A stretch of 64,000 bases of DNA. Origin: Foetidibacter luteolus (lineage in GTDB: Bacteria > Bacteroidota > Bacteroidia > Chitinophagales > Chitinophagaceae). The stretch's first letter is position 1, and the number at the start of each line of letters is the position of its first letter. Below the pieces are notes generated by a model. That model had not been told where the DNA came from. It saw only the letters and a program-made list of their open reading frames with translations, and did not search any database. Shown piece after piece: positions 45,271-53,861 of the stretch. A program made the translations under genes and the position numbers. Location of the stretch: NCBI RefSeq assembly GCF_009650435.1, contig NZ_VVIP01000090.1, positions 1 through 64,000 on the forward strand, written 5' to 3'.

Positions 45271-46602
45271 ATGATTAAACCAATAGCATTAACTGCCATA
45301 CTTTGTTTGCTTTGCTGCCGGCAAGCGTTGCCGCAAAGCATTGGCCTTAACAACGACAACAGCCCGCCACATGCAAGCGCCTTGCTGGATGTTGCAAGCA
45401 CCACCAAAGGTTTTTTACCGCCACGCATGACGCTGGCACAGAGAAACGCCATCAAAGACCCGGCTACAGGATTATTGGTTTATCAAACAAATAATAATCC
45501 GGGGTTCTATGTTTTTAAAGACGCATGGGTACAGTTGAGCGACCAGTGGCAAAGCAATGGCTTTAACAGTTACAACCGTTACAGTGGTAATGTTGGCATT
45601 GGAACAAGTACACCGCCATACAAACTAACCATAAGAACAGGATTGAAACAATATGGCTTTGTGCATACAGATGGCGATGGTATAGTTGGCAGTTGGATCG
45701 GCGATTTTCAGGGTTCTGGTTATGGGGGCTGGCTGGGCACATTATCCAACCACCCACTGCATTTTTATACAGCCGGCGGTGCCGCACAGCTAACGTTGCA
45801 ATCCAACGGAAATGTTGGGATTGGAACCGCTTCCCCCAGCTTTAAACTTGATGTAGCAGGGAGGATAAGGCTGCGCAGCGAAACCAAGAGCGGCGCCGCG
45901 GCCGGCCTTTGGTTTAATGATCGTACCAATACTAATGCGATAGCATTTGTTGGTGTACCACAGCAAGATAACGCCATAGGTTTATATGGCAGTGTTGCCG
46001 GCTGGGGCATTATAATGAATACAATTTCCGGTAATGTTGGAATTGCGAAGAACCCTGGCAGCGCTAATTTCAGCGATGCATCTTTGCAGGTAAGAGGGCG
46101 AAAAATAAATGGTACAGAGATGGCTACACTAACACTGGAATCGCCAAGCGGTGTGTATAACTGGAGTTTTTTGATACCCGATTACATACAGAAAGGCCAT
46201 AGCCTGGAGTTATACCGCAACAACTTATACATGGGTATGTTTGCTTCCGGGGATGGCAGCTATCACGGAGTCTCAGACATCAGGTTAAAAGAAAACCTGC
46301 AGCCGTATCCCGAAGTATTATCGAACGTAATGTTATTGAAGCCGTACCGCTATCATTTCAAAAACAACCCCGACACTTCCGCCTCCATCGGTTTTATAGC
46401 ACAGCAGGTAGCAAGCGTTTTTCCTGAACTGGTTAAAGCGGGCTGTTACCGGAATAATGATTCTTTGCTTAGCCTTAACTACCAGGCATTATCTGTTATT
46501 GCCCTTAAAGCCATACAGGAACAGCAGGTAATGATTGATGAGTTAAAAGCAACCATTGTTAAAATAAAACAGGAGATGGAATTGTTAAAGCAACGGCTGT
46601 AA
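45271..46602 (+). CDS. Exported protein with C-terminal S74 chaperone domain
   Basis: 443 residues from the ATG at 45271 (an ATG at 45244 is possible). Signal peptide, repeats of the type NVGIGTSTPPYKLT and NVGIGTASPSFKLDV seen in Bacteroidota tail-fibre-like proteins, then the intramolecular chaperone (peptidase S74) domain with SDIRLKENL, VMLLKPYRYHFK and IGFIAQQV, and a final coiled coil. The chaperone usually trimerises the fibre and then cuts itself off. Probably a surface fibre. Confidence 0.85.
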   Translation: MIKPIALTAILCLLCCRQALPQSIGLNNDNSPPHASALLDVASTTKGFLPPRMTLAQRNAIKDPATGLLVYQTNNNPGFYVFKDAWVQLSDQWQSNGFNSYNRYSGNVGIGTSTPPYKLTIRTGLKQYGFVHTDGDGIVGSWIGDFQGSGYGGWLGTLSNHPLHFYTAGGAAQLTLQSNGNVGIGTASPSFKLDVAGRIRLRSETKSGAAAGLWFNDRTNTNAIAFVGVPQQDNAIGLYGSVAGWGIIMNTISGNVGIAKNPGSANFSDASLQVRGRKINGTEMATLTLESPSGVYNWSFLIPDYIQKGHSLELYRNNLYMGMFASGDGSYHGVSDIRLKENLQPYPEVLSNVMLLKPYRYHFKNNPDTSASIGFIAQQVASVFPELVKAGCYRNNDSLLSLNYQALSVIALKAIQEQQVMIDELKATIVKIKQEMELLKQRL

Positions 46603-46613
46603 AGTAAGCCTTA

Positions 46614-47369
46614 TTACTGCTCTTCAGCCAGCATTTTCTTACCTTCTTCTTTTATGGCCACATCATTTTCTGTACGTGTGGGCAGTTTAACCAGCTTGTT
46701 TAAAACTTCAAACATAGGCGTGGGCCGGTTTTTTATTTTGTAAGCTTTGGCAAGGTCAAGATAGTTGGCCGCGAAGTACATATCCAGGCTGCGGCATTTT
46801 TCCATGTAGGCAATGGCTGTATCAATATCAGGTTTGGCAAGCCCGCCGTACATGGTTTTGATGGCGGCTTTTTTAAACCAGGAAAGGTCCAGCACTTCCA
46901 GGTGCCATTTTCCGGCAGTGTAGTTGGCCTTTGCATGGTTGGGGTTTAGCTGCAGCGCCTTATCGGAGTATTGTTTTATGCGGCGTACAAAATCCACCAT
47001 TTTTCTTTTATCGGTTTCCACTTCCGTCATTTTACCGCAGGCCATAGCCATGGCATAGTTGGCATCGGCGCTGTTGCTGTCTGCCGCAAGCGCTTTTTGT
47101 GCATAATCACTGCAGTTAAGGTAATACAGGTTACGGCTGTTCTTATCGGTTTGCCGCATACCAATAGCGGCATTCAGTTCGGCGCACTTAACAAGTGCTT
47201 TAATATTGGTAGGGTCAACAAGTGCGGCCTGTTTGTATTTGTCAAGCGCGGCAGATTCTTTTAATTGCTTCTCCAGGTTTTCCGCTTCTTTCAGCAGCAC
47301 ATTCACATCCTGTGCAAAAGCGCAAACAGCAAACACTACCATTATGTGGGTTAACAGCAACCTCTTCAT
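46614..47369 (-). CDS. Exported tetratricopeptide-repeat protein
   Basis: 251 residues from the ATG at 47369, with signal peptide (VVFAVCAFAQ). TPR-like helices: AALDKYKQAALVDPTNIKAL, YAQKALAADSNSADANYAMA and YSDKALQLNPNHAKANYTAG. Role in protein contacts, partner unknown. It follows folB after seven bases and may share its transcript. Confidence 0.82.
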   Translation of the reverse strand: MKRLLLTHIMVVFAVCAFAQDVNVLLKEAENLEKQLKESAALDKYKQAALVDPTNIKALVKCAELNAAIGMRQTDKNSRNLYYLNCSDYAQKALAADSNSADANYAMAMACGKMTEVETDKRKMVDFVRRIKQYSDKALQLNPNHAKANYTAGKWHLEVLDLSWFKKAAIKTMYGGLAKPDIDTAIAYMEKCRSLDMYFAANYLDLAKAYKIKNRPTPMFEVLNKLVKLPTRTENDVAIKEEGKKMLAEEQ

Positions 47370-47376
47370 AGAATAA

Positions 47377-47757
47377 TCACGGTTTTGATAAGGCAATATA
47401 ATTCTCTTTGGTTAAAACATAGCGTACACCAAGCCCGCCACGAAATGCAATAATAGGAGGATTGAGTTTGCGTACGCTAACGCTCACTTCTTCCACATGT
47501 GAAAATTTTGAAAATATTTCCTGCGCTATGTGCGTAGCCAAGGTTTCCAGCAATTCTGTTGGCCGGCCCATGTGGCGTTTTACTATTTCGTAAACAACCG
47601 TATAGTCAATGGTATCGCCAAGGTGCAACACTGGCACAGATGCGGGGTAATGGTGTACGGTAACATCTACTTCAAATTCAGCGCCCAATACCCTTTCTTC
47701 TTTATAAAGGCCATGGTTGGCATGAAAGCGCAATTGCTTTAATTCTATGCTTAACAT
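47377..47757 (-). CDS. folB: Dihydroneopterin aldolase
   Basis: 126 residues, normal length. Motifs LRFHANHGLYKEERVLGAEF, DYTVVYEIVKRHM, LLETLATHIAQ and VRKLNPP are those of FolB, which converts dihydroneopterin to hydroxymethyl-dihydropterin and glycolaldehyde in folate synthesis. Cytoplasmic. Standalone here apart from the TPR gene downstream. Confidence 0.93.
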   Translation of the reverse strand: MLSIELKQLRFHANHGLYKEERVLGAEFEVDVTVHHYPASVPVLHLGDTIDYTVVYEIVKRHMGRPTELLETLATHIAQEIFSKFSHVEEVSVSVRKLNPPIIAFRGGLGVRYVLTKENYIALSKP

Positions 47758-48086
47758 CGGGTAAAATTAATGGTTACAGGCATTAATTAATGCGTCTCTG
47801 ACTTATCATTTCTATAACCCGCGCAGGAAGTTTTGACGGGAGAACAGATTAAACAAGTATTGAAAAGCGGAAGCCCGCTATACTTTTTAATTGGGATAAA
47901 GCTGTTCAGGATGGCTTAGGGGAAAACTTTAACAGGCGCATCTCGCAATTAGGACATATATTTAGCACCTTAACATTTGAAAAAGAGCCTTCTGCATCAG
48001 AATTATTATTCTTACTCGCAACAGTAACAACTATTCTTCTCATCCTTTTTGCTCCGCTCATTTTTTTTAATCAGACAATTATTTGT
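47758..48086. other. Gap upstream of the RRM protein gene
   Basis: The RRM frame is open backward to a TAA near 47846 without any start codon, with gene-like text (ILFNWDKAVQDGLGENFNRR, then a hydrophobic stretch). This may be a worn fragment or chance. Otherwise the gap must hold the promoter of the RRM gene. Confidence 0.3.
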
Positions 48087-48380
48087 ATGAACATTTATGT
48101 TTCCAATGTGAGTTTTCACACCTCAGAATCAGATCTTAAAGATTTGTTTAGCCAGTTTGGCAATGTTGAATCTGTTAAACTGATAACAGATAAATTTACC
48201 GGCAAGCCACGGGGCTTTGGTTTTATTGAAATGCCATCCAGTGAAGAAGCCGGGGTTGCAATAACGCAACTTAACAACAAAGAAATTGAAGGAAGATATC
48301 TTTCTGTTACGGTAGCAAGGGATAAAGAAAGCAGCGGAGACCGCTCTTTTTCACCTGCAGCCAGAGCAAGAAAATGGTAA
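48087..48380 (+). CDS. RRM-domain RNA-binding protein
   Basis: 97 residues. RNP2 is IYVSNV (3-8) and RNP1 is KPRGFGFIEM (40-49), giving a complete single RRM fold, followed by a short Ser/Arg-rich tail. Such small cold-shock-like RNA-binding proteins are common in Bacteroidota. A strong terminator follows. Confidence 0.93.
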   Translation: MNIYVSNVSFHTSESDLKDLFSQFGNVESVKLITDKFTGKPRGFGFIEMPSSEEAGVAITQLNNKEIEGRYLSVTVARDKESSGDRSFSPAARARKW

Positions 48381-48386
48381 ATAACA

Positions 48387-48419
48387 ACGGGCCTGTAGCT
48401 GCAGGCCCGTTTCTTTTTC
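48387..48419 (+). terminator. Terminator after the RRM gene
   Basis: Nine-bp stem ACGGGCCTG / CAGGCCCGT (48387-48395, 48402-48410) with a six-base loop, followed by TTCTTTTTC. Confidence 0.9.
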
Positions 48420-48449
48420 AAGTTGCTATAAATCTCAAGGAATATCGTC

Positions 48450-49487
48450 ATGTCATTTATTGAAACGGTTCTTGATGTGCCATCTTATGGATGGAAGAAC
48501 CTTAACGGCAGTTTATCCAAACCCTCTGCCAGCCAGTTGTTTGCCGAGTTCAGAAAAAAGCTGAATGTTTTTGCCAACCGCAAAAACTGGCTGTCTTTTT
48601 TTTCCTGGTTTTGCATGCTGTTGCTGGCCCCTTTCCTTGTAATGTTTATAACAATGCAGGTACAACATTTCAGCATTATGTATATACTCATTGCTTTTGT
48701 TTACGGCATGATAATGATGGGCACCCACGGCACTATCTGGTACCACCGTTACTGTACACATCACTCATATACTTTCAAGAACAAATTCTGGCGCTTTATT
48801 ACAGCCAACCTTGTACTTAAGCTTATACCTGAAGAAGTGTATGTAATATCTCACCATGTACACCATGCCTTGTCTGATAAGCCGGGCGACCCATACAACG
48901 CAAGGGGCGGATTTTTATATTGTTTCCTGGCTGATGTAAACCATCAGCAGATCTCAAAAAATCTTAGTGGGGCAGATTATGAACGCACAGCTAAAATGTT
49001 GCGCCATACAGGCATTACAGCCAATAGCTATGCCGCCTATAAAAAGTGGGGCACAGTTTCAAAGCCGTTTACTGTAATTGCGGGCACTCTTGCCAACTGG
49101 GCTTTCTGGCTGGCTGTTTTTTATTTTGCAGGTGGCCTGTACCTTGCCTTGGCGGTATTTGCAGGCGCCTTTGTATGGGGCATGGGTGTAAGAACATTTA
49201 ATTATGAGGGGCATGGTAAAGGCAAGAATAAACAGGTTGAGGGTACCGATTTCAATAATGCTGACATGTCTGTTAACCAATGGTGGCCGGGCATTGTAGC
49301 CGGGGAGTGGCACAATAACCATCACCTGTATCCATCAAGCGCAAGGTCAGGTTTTTTGCCGTGGCAAATAGACTTAGCCTGGTATTACATCAAAGCGCTT
49401 AAATGGTTGGGTGCCGTTACATCCTGCCGGGATGCGAAACAACAATTCATCAAAAAGTATATTCGGCCCTCATCGCAACAACCATAA
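48450..49487 (+). CDS. Fatty acid desaturase
   Basis: 345 residues. The three His clusters of membrane diiron desaturases are present: HGTIWYHRYCTHH (from about residue 92), HHVHH (from about 135) and HNNHH (from about 288). Membrane helices include FSWFCMLLLAPFLVMFI and IMYILIAFVYGMIMM. Introduces a double bond into acyl chains at the membrane. Single gene. Confidence 0.92.
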   Translation: MSFIETVLDVPSYGWKNLNGSLSKPSASQLFAEFRKKLNVFANRKNWLSFFSWFCMLLLAPFLVMFITMQVQHFSIMYILIAFVYGMIMMGTHGTIWYHRYCTHHSYTFKNKFWRFITANLVLKLIPEEVYVISHHVHHALSDKPGDPYNARGGFLYCFLADVNHQQISKNLSGADYERTAKMLRHTGITANSYAAYKKWGTVSKPFTVIAGTLANWAFWLAVFYFAGGLYLALAVFAGAFVWGMGVRTFNYEGHGKGKNKQVEGTDFNNADMSVNQWWPGIVAGEWHNNHHLYPSSARSGFLPWQIDLAWYYIKALKWLGAVTSCRDAKQQFIKKYIRPSSQQP

Positions 49488-49548
49488 GCAAATACAATAG
49501 CCTGCATCGTATATTATTTCAGCCGGCATAATGGAAACCAATTTTTTT

Positions 49549-49651
49549 GGAGCCCGGCAAAAGTACCTGTCATAAGGCTTTACTTGCGTATGTCCCGAGA
49601 GGAACGATTCGGGATCGCACTCTTCTACTGCCTGATTCGCTATGCAGCTTT
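49549..49651 (+). repeat. Intergenic repeat family A, copy 5, with internal insert
   Basis: Plus-strand copy starting GGAGCCCGGCA, 62 bases after the desaturase stop. The core TTGCGT...CGCACTCTT is split by about 26 bases that contain the inverted repeat TCCCGA (n10) TCGGGA. It ends CTATGCAGC as in other copies. Confidence 0.75.
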
Positions 49652-49759
49652 TCTCACCATCACAGGGGCACTATAAACACCAACATCTTTCACTTCCTCA
49701 ATCTATCAGCCACGCTTTGCAACCGCCAGGTTTCGTTACTAAAAACAAACCCGCTTATA

Positions 49760-50017
49760 TTATTTTCTAACCGGTTTCGACATTGTTTTCAAATGCTTAT
49801 CAATAAGAGCACCTATGTTCAGTACAGTTTCGCTGTTAATATTCGCCGGCCCTACCCAGGTTTTACGGCCACCGGGCATTAGCTTTCGCTGAATGGAAAA
49901 ACCCGGGGCACCTTTAACCGATATGGTAAACCCTGCGGCGCCGGAAATGTAATAGACGCTAACTTCTACAGGTTTGCATAAATAGTGTATGATAAATGTA
50001 TCGTAGGTACCGGTCAT
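49760..50017 (-). CDS. Small hypothetical protein
   Basis: 85 residues, beta-rich, with VEVSVYYISGAAGFTISVKG and PGGRKTWVGPANI. No signal peptide and no known family. Its end is only about 110 bases from repeat copy 5. Confidence 0.5.
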   Translation of the reverse strand: MTGTYDTFIIHYLCKPVEVSVYYISGAAGFTISVKGAPGFSIQRKLMPGGRKTWVGPANINSETVLNIGALIDKHLKTMSKPVRK

Positions 50018-50058
50018 TATCCTATGGTTGAATGTATAGAGAGTGTTATTTGCAAATA

Positions 50059-50478
50059 CTACTCGCCTTCCGGCAGGTTTACAGAATTAAGGGAGTGAAT
50101 AACTCCGTTAGATGCCTGCCTGTCACGCGACAGCACTTTTGACCCATTGATAAATACCTGGCCGTCTTTAATTGCTACCGTAAGGGTTTTCCCGTTAATA
50201 GTGCGCAACTTTTCTCCATTTCTAAAGTCCTTTAGCAACTTTTTGCTTTCAAGAATATGAAATGAGAGTATATCCAGTAATTTACGGGCATTGCCAGGTT
50301 TTAACAGGCTGTCGTAACTGTCTTTACCTATGCTTTCAAAAGCCAGGTTAACCGGGGCAAATAGTGTAAATGGTCCTCTTTCATTTAAAGTATCGCCGAG
50401 CGTTGTTGCCTTTAGCCCTTTGGTAACATTGGTAAGAAAACGGTCTAAGCCTGCAATGTCGAGTATTGTTTGTGCCAT
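50059..50478 (-). CDS. Fasciclin-domain protein
   Basis: 139 residues from the ATG at 50478; an earlier ATG (50529) adds residues unlike the fold. One FAS1 domain: GPFTLFAPVNLAFESIG, LDILSFHILESKKLL and LTVAIKDGQVFINGSKVL, then SNGVIHSLNSVNLP. No clear signal peptide from this start. Cell-surface adhesion or small-molecule role is usual for the family. Confidence 0.88.
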   Translation of the reverse strand: MAQTILDIAGLDRFLTNVTKGLKATTLGDTLNERGPFTLFAPVNLAFESIGKDSYDSLLKPGNARKLLDILSFHILESKKLLKDFRNGEKLRTINGKTLTVAIKDGQVFINGSKVLSRDRQASNGVIHSLNSVNLPEGE

Positions 50479-50586
50479 ATATTTTTTAAGAAATGAAGGC
50501 CCCATCAGCAGTATGTAAAGACACTGCACTTAAACGGCCATGATAGAAAAAAAGTAATAAGCGTAATAAAGGAAAGCAACAGCAAC

Positions 50587-50889
50587 TTAGTTGGCCATAG
50601 TAGCATGGGCAAGCAACCAGCGGAAAACAGACAATTCGCTGGTAATACCAAGCGGCAGTTGATCGCCAATAAGCTTTTCCGCATAAGTTCCATAATTTAC
50701 AGAACTGCGGTCTGTAACTTCCATAAGGTAGTTGATCATATTAAGCACCTGGTCGCCATTTTGACGGTGAAACCTACGCCTGTCTGGTTCATGCAGCGTT
50801 GGTGCTAAAGTATTACCAGCATCACCCAGCCATTCATATCCATGTTGTTCATCCATATTTTGTCTCTGGTATCGTAACCTGTGTTGCAT
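50587..50889 (-). CDS. Small hypothetical protein
   Basis: 100 residues from the ATG at 50889, or 89 from the in-frame ATG at 50856. Polar, with LNMINYLMEVTDRSSVNYG and LGITSELSVFRWLLAHATMA. No family known to me. Part of a run of small minus-strand genes (49.7-51.2 kb). Confidence 0.5.
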   Translation of the reverse strand: MQHRLRYQRQNMDEQHGYEWLGDAGNTLAPTLHEPDRRRFHRQNGDQVLNMINYLMEVTDRSSVNYGTYAEKLIGDQLPLGITSELSVFRWLLAHATMAN

Positions 50890-50920
50890 GATAATGATGA
50901 TTAAATGGTTCTAAAAAACA

Positions 50921-51208
50921 TTACTGGTCGCGGCCACCGAAAAAAAGATAGGTCAAATCACTTTCACAAATGGAATACCTTTTATTGCCTTCCTGCCAAA
51001 ACTTTAACGACGTAATATAAAATCCGGTATCAACAAGCTCTCCGCCAAACCTGGATATAATCTTACTTACATCCCGGCCGGAAAGTTCTTTTTGTTCATA
51101 CTTGTGTTTATTGATTGTTCCCTTTACAAGATGCGCCTTTAGTTCAAAATCAGGAATGGACATACCATAGAGCTCAATAAACTTGATAACAGTATTTAAT
51201 GTGTGCAT
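50921..51208 (-). CDS. Small hypothetical protein
   Basis: 95 residues from the ATG at 51208, or nine more from the ATG at 51235. Contains NTVIKFIELYGMSIPDFELK, KELSGRDVSKIISRFG and ends CESDLTYLFFGGRDQ. Soluble, no signal, no named family. Confidence 0.5.
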   Translation of the reverse strand: MHTLNTVIKFIELYGMSIPDFELKAHLVKGTINKHKYEQKELSGRDVSKIISRFGGELVDTGFYITSLKFWQEGNKRYSICESDLTYLFFGGRDQ

Positions 51209-51342
51209 CTTGCCGGTAAAGTGGGTAAGGTACACTTATTTATTTACTATGGCCGTTAAAGTTATTTGCGGCAAGCTGCCTTTACGCAAACACATGCATA
51301 ATGCGTTAGGTTTCTGTAACTTGTTTTACTAAAACATTCATC

Positions 51343-51822
51343 GTGATTTTTAAAACAAGCCATAGAAAAACACAATGGAAAGTCTTACCCGTGTTGCTGC
51401 TGCTTTGGGGCTGCACAAATAAGCATGATGTTTCGAACGAAAAAGATACGCAATCCATTACAGCAGTAAGCGCGGCAAGGGCAAAAGCCTTTAATGATGG
51501 CGATGCCGAAGGCATAGCCATACACTTTACCGATGACGCGTTATTGATGGCGCCGGGTAAACCTGCTGCCCAAGGCAGGGAAGCGGTAAAAGCTTACTAC
51601 CAGTTAATTTTTGATGAGTAAACTACCCAACTGGAAAGTCATTATGATGAAGTGAATGTATCCGGCAACCTGGCTTATGGAAGAGGTTATGCCAAAGTAA
51701 CACTTATACCTAAAAAGGGTGGCGCACCTGTTGTATCCACCGCCAAATACCTGAATATTCTTAAAAAGCAGCCAGGTGGCGAATGGAAAACCACGCATGA
51801 TATATGGAACAGTAACGAGTAG
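51343..51822 (+). pseudogene. SnoaL/DUF4440-like lipoprotein gene with in-frame stop
   Basis: The frame starts at 51343 with a lipoprotein signal (LLLLWGC) and NTF2-like text (AVSAARAKAFNDGDAEGIA, HFTDDALLMAPGKPAAQG). A TAA at 51619-51621 interrupts it, but the same frame continues for 66 codons with the rest of the fold (SGNLAYGRGYAKVTLIP and GGEWKTTHDIWN) to the TAG at 51822. The joined length of 159 is normal. A single base change explains the break; a sequencing error is possible. Confidence 0.82.
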
Positions 51823-51880
51823 AAATTTCACTTGTTTGCCCTGTACAAATTGTAGCTCAGTGGAACTTTTAGTTAGGGGT

Positions 51881-51951
51881 CTGAAAAGACGCCCAATGAA
51901 CCGTACGATGAATCCCGAAGTTTCGGGACGACGCAACGATGATCCCATAAA
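51881..51951 (+). repeat. Intergenic repeat family C, copy 1
   Basis: Contains GCCCAATGAACCGTACGATGA, the palindrome TCCCGAAGTTTCGGGA, and GACGCAACGATG. The same plan occurs at 62648. GACGCAACGA is also the core of family A. Confidence 0.6.
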
Positions 51952-52049
51952 AATATGTCGCCTGCCACCCAGGAATATCGCAGTCCGCTTGCAAAGTCTC
52001 CGGACTTCGCAGCCTTATGCAGCAAGTGTAAGACTTAACACTCTCTACC

Positions 52050-52433
52050 TTAAGAAAAAAGTCCATAAGTATCTACCGGTGTGGCATTACTTTCCAAAGC
52101 CGCCCATTTACCCATGGCCTGTATTACAGGCATCAACGCTTTACCAGAAACTGTAAGGCTGTACACAACCACCGGCGGAACCACCTGCTTTGCCTCACGG
52201 GTTATTAGCTTATCTGTTTCCAGCTCTTTTAAATGCTGTATCAGCATTTTTTCCGTTATCGGCGGAATAGCTTTTTTCAACTCGTTGTACCTCCTGGGGC
52301 CAGCCAGCAGGTGATAGATTATTAATGGTTTCCACCGGCCGCCAATTTTGTTGATTACATACGATACAGGGCACTCCAGTGTGGCCTGGCGTTTATTGCT
52401 TTGCTGTGTGGAACTTTCTTTTATCTTAGCCAT
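52050..52433 (-). CDS. HxlR-family transcriptional regulator
   Basis: 127 residues from the ATG at 52433. Typical HxlR winged helix: CPVSYVINKIGGRWKPLIIY, LAGPRRYNELKKAIPPITEK and LKELETDKLITREAKQVVPP. Regulators of this type often control a divergent oxidoreductase gene, here the NmrA-type gene at 52499, 65 bases away. Confidence 0.93.
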   Translation of the reverse strand: MAKIKESSTQQSNKRQATLECPVSYVINKIGGRWKPLIIYHLLAGPRRYNELKKAIPPITEKMLIQHLKELETDKLITREAKQVVPPVVVYSLTVSGKALMPVIQAMGKWAALESNATPVDTYGLFS

Positions 52434-52447
52434 ATACATACTTTTTG

Positions 52448-52473
52448 GTAAGTACTTGTATAAAAGTAAGTAC
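52448..52473. promoter_or_regulatory. Candidate HxlR operator
   Basis: In the divergent gap: two direct copies of GTAAGTAC 18 bases apart (52448-52455, 52466-52473), which also form the inverted pair GTACTT / AAGTAC. Good candidate for HxlR binding and control of both genes. Confidence 0.5.
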
Positions 52474-52498
52474 AAAGCTAACTTTGTTTCTCATAAAA

Positions 52499-53410
52499 AT
52501 GAACAAGAAAATGAAATATGTTATTACAGGTGGTTTAGGCCACATTAGCAAACCCGTAACGGAAGCGCTGGTTAAGAACGGAAAACAGGTTACCGTAGTT
52601 TCAAGCAGCGAAAGCCGCAAACCAGAAATAGAGAAAGCAGGCGCTGCAGCGGCCATTGGCTCTGTAGCCGACAGGGATTTTGTAACCACAGTTTTTCAGG
52701 ATGCGGATATTGTTTACCTGATGATCCCCCCAAATTTCCAGGCAGATGATTTCCCGGCTTATCAAAAAATTGTGGCAGATAATTATGTAGCGGCCATAAA
52801 GAACAGCAAGATAACCCATGTTGTACTGCTGAGCAGCATTGGCGCCCATTTACGCAAAGGGGCCGGCCCTATTGACGCATTGGGATACCTGGAAGGCGAA
52901 CTGGAAAAGCTGGATAACCTTAACCTTAAGTTGCTGCGCCCATCTTATTTTTATTATAACCTGTTTACCATGGCCGGTTTAATAAAGCACGCCGGCATTG
53001 CAGGTTCCAACTTTGGCAGTACCGATGAAAAACTGGTGCTGGTACACGACCAGGATATTGCGGAAAAAGTAACAAGCATATTGCTGAACCCAGATTTTAC
53101 CGGGCACACCATTGAATACATTTCAAGCGATGAAAGGCACCCGCAGGAGATTGCCGCTGTACTTGGCAAAGCCATTGGTAAAGACAACCTTGCCTGGGTT
53201 ACGTTTACAGACGAGCAGGCAGAACATGGCATGCTGCAGGCTGGGCTAAAGCCTACGATGGCAGAAAATTACACAGCAATGGGCCGGGCTTTACGCGAAG
53301 GCAGGGCGCAGGAAGATTATTGGCGTAACAAACCGTTGCAACAGGGAAAAACTAAACTGGAGGAATTTGCCGCAAGTTTTGCCGGCTATTATAAATCATT
53401 AGCAGATTAG
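52499..53410 (+). CDS. NmrA/QorB-type NAD(P)-binding oxidoreductase
   Basis: 303 residues from the ATG at 52499; the frame opens earlier but the extra part would overlap the operator. Rossmann motif YVITGGLGHISKPV, then VVLLSSIGAHL and a C-terminal part like NmrA-family quinone oxidoreductases and sugar-nucleotide-like sensors. Divergent from the HxlR gene, so probably induced by its ligand (inference). Confidence 0.87.
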   Translation: MNKKMKYVITGGLGHISKPVTEALVKNGKQVTVVSSSESRKPEIEKAGAAAAIGSVADRDFVTTVFQDADIVYLMIPPNFQADDFPAYQKIVADNYVAAIKNSKITHVVLLSSIGAHLRKGAGPIDALGYLEGELEKLDNLNLKLLRPSYFYYNLFTMAGLIKHAGIAGSNFGSTDEKLVLVHDQDIAEKVTSILLNPDFTGHTIEYISSDERHPQEIAAVLGKAIGKDNLAWVTFTDEQAEHGMLQAGLKPTMAENYTAMGRALREGRAQEDYWRNKPLQQGKTKLEEFAASFAGYYKSLAD

Positions 53411-53563
53411 TGCTCATTTAACTGGTGGCAGGTGCAACTTTAAAAAATTTTAAAAAAAAGTTATAGTTGTATGCAGCGGAAAGGTCTCCTGTATTGACTT
53501 AGACAGTACACACATCGAAGCCGCTTCCACAACAAACTGCTAAGCTAACCAGTAAACGATACC

Positions 53564-53595
53564 AAAAAAAGCTGGCCCCTGTAAAAACAGGGGCC
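53564..53595 (-). terminator. Strong minus-strand terminator without an obvious gene
   Basis: Perfect 9-bp stem GGCCCCTGT / ACAGGGGCC with a four-base loop. On the minus strand AGC and seven T follow. The nearest minus-strand gene ends at 53862, about 270 bases upstream, so an unrecognised short transcript may end here. Confidence 0.75.
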
Positions 53596-53746
53596 GCAAC
53601 CAAAACTAACTGCTTATGAGAAAATATTTTTGAGTGATATTTTTCTGAGCGTAAAATTACTTCAGCGTTTTTACTATCTGTGTTAAAGTAATATTATAAT
53701 AAGCACATCACTTTTGTCTCTCCCGCGTTCAAATCCAGAATTTTTT

Positions 53747-53825
53747 TGTGGCCCGGCGACGGAATTATTATTGAACATCGTTGCGTCGCACTCTTGTGCG
53801 TTCAGTTCCGCTACGCAGCTTTTCC
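53747..53825 (+). repeat. Intergenic repeat family A, copy 6
   Basis: Plus-strand copy with TGTGGCCCGGCGACGG, CGTTGCGTCGCACTCTTGTG and the end CCGCTACGCAGC. Lies in the convergent gap between the NmrA-type and DUF4268 genes. Confidence 0.8.
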
Positions 53826-53861
53826 CGCAGGTTAGAAAATGTAATTGCCGCCTCCGGCCTG

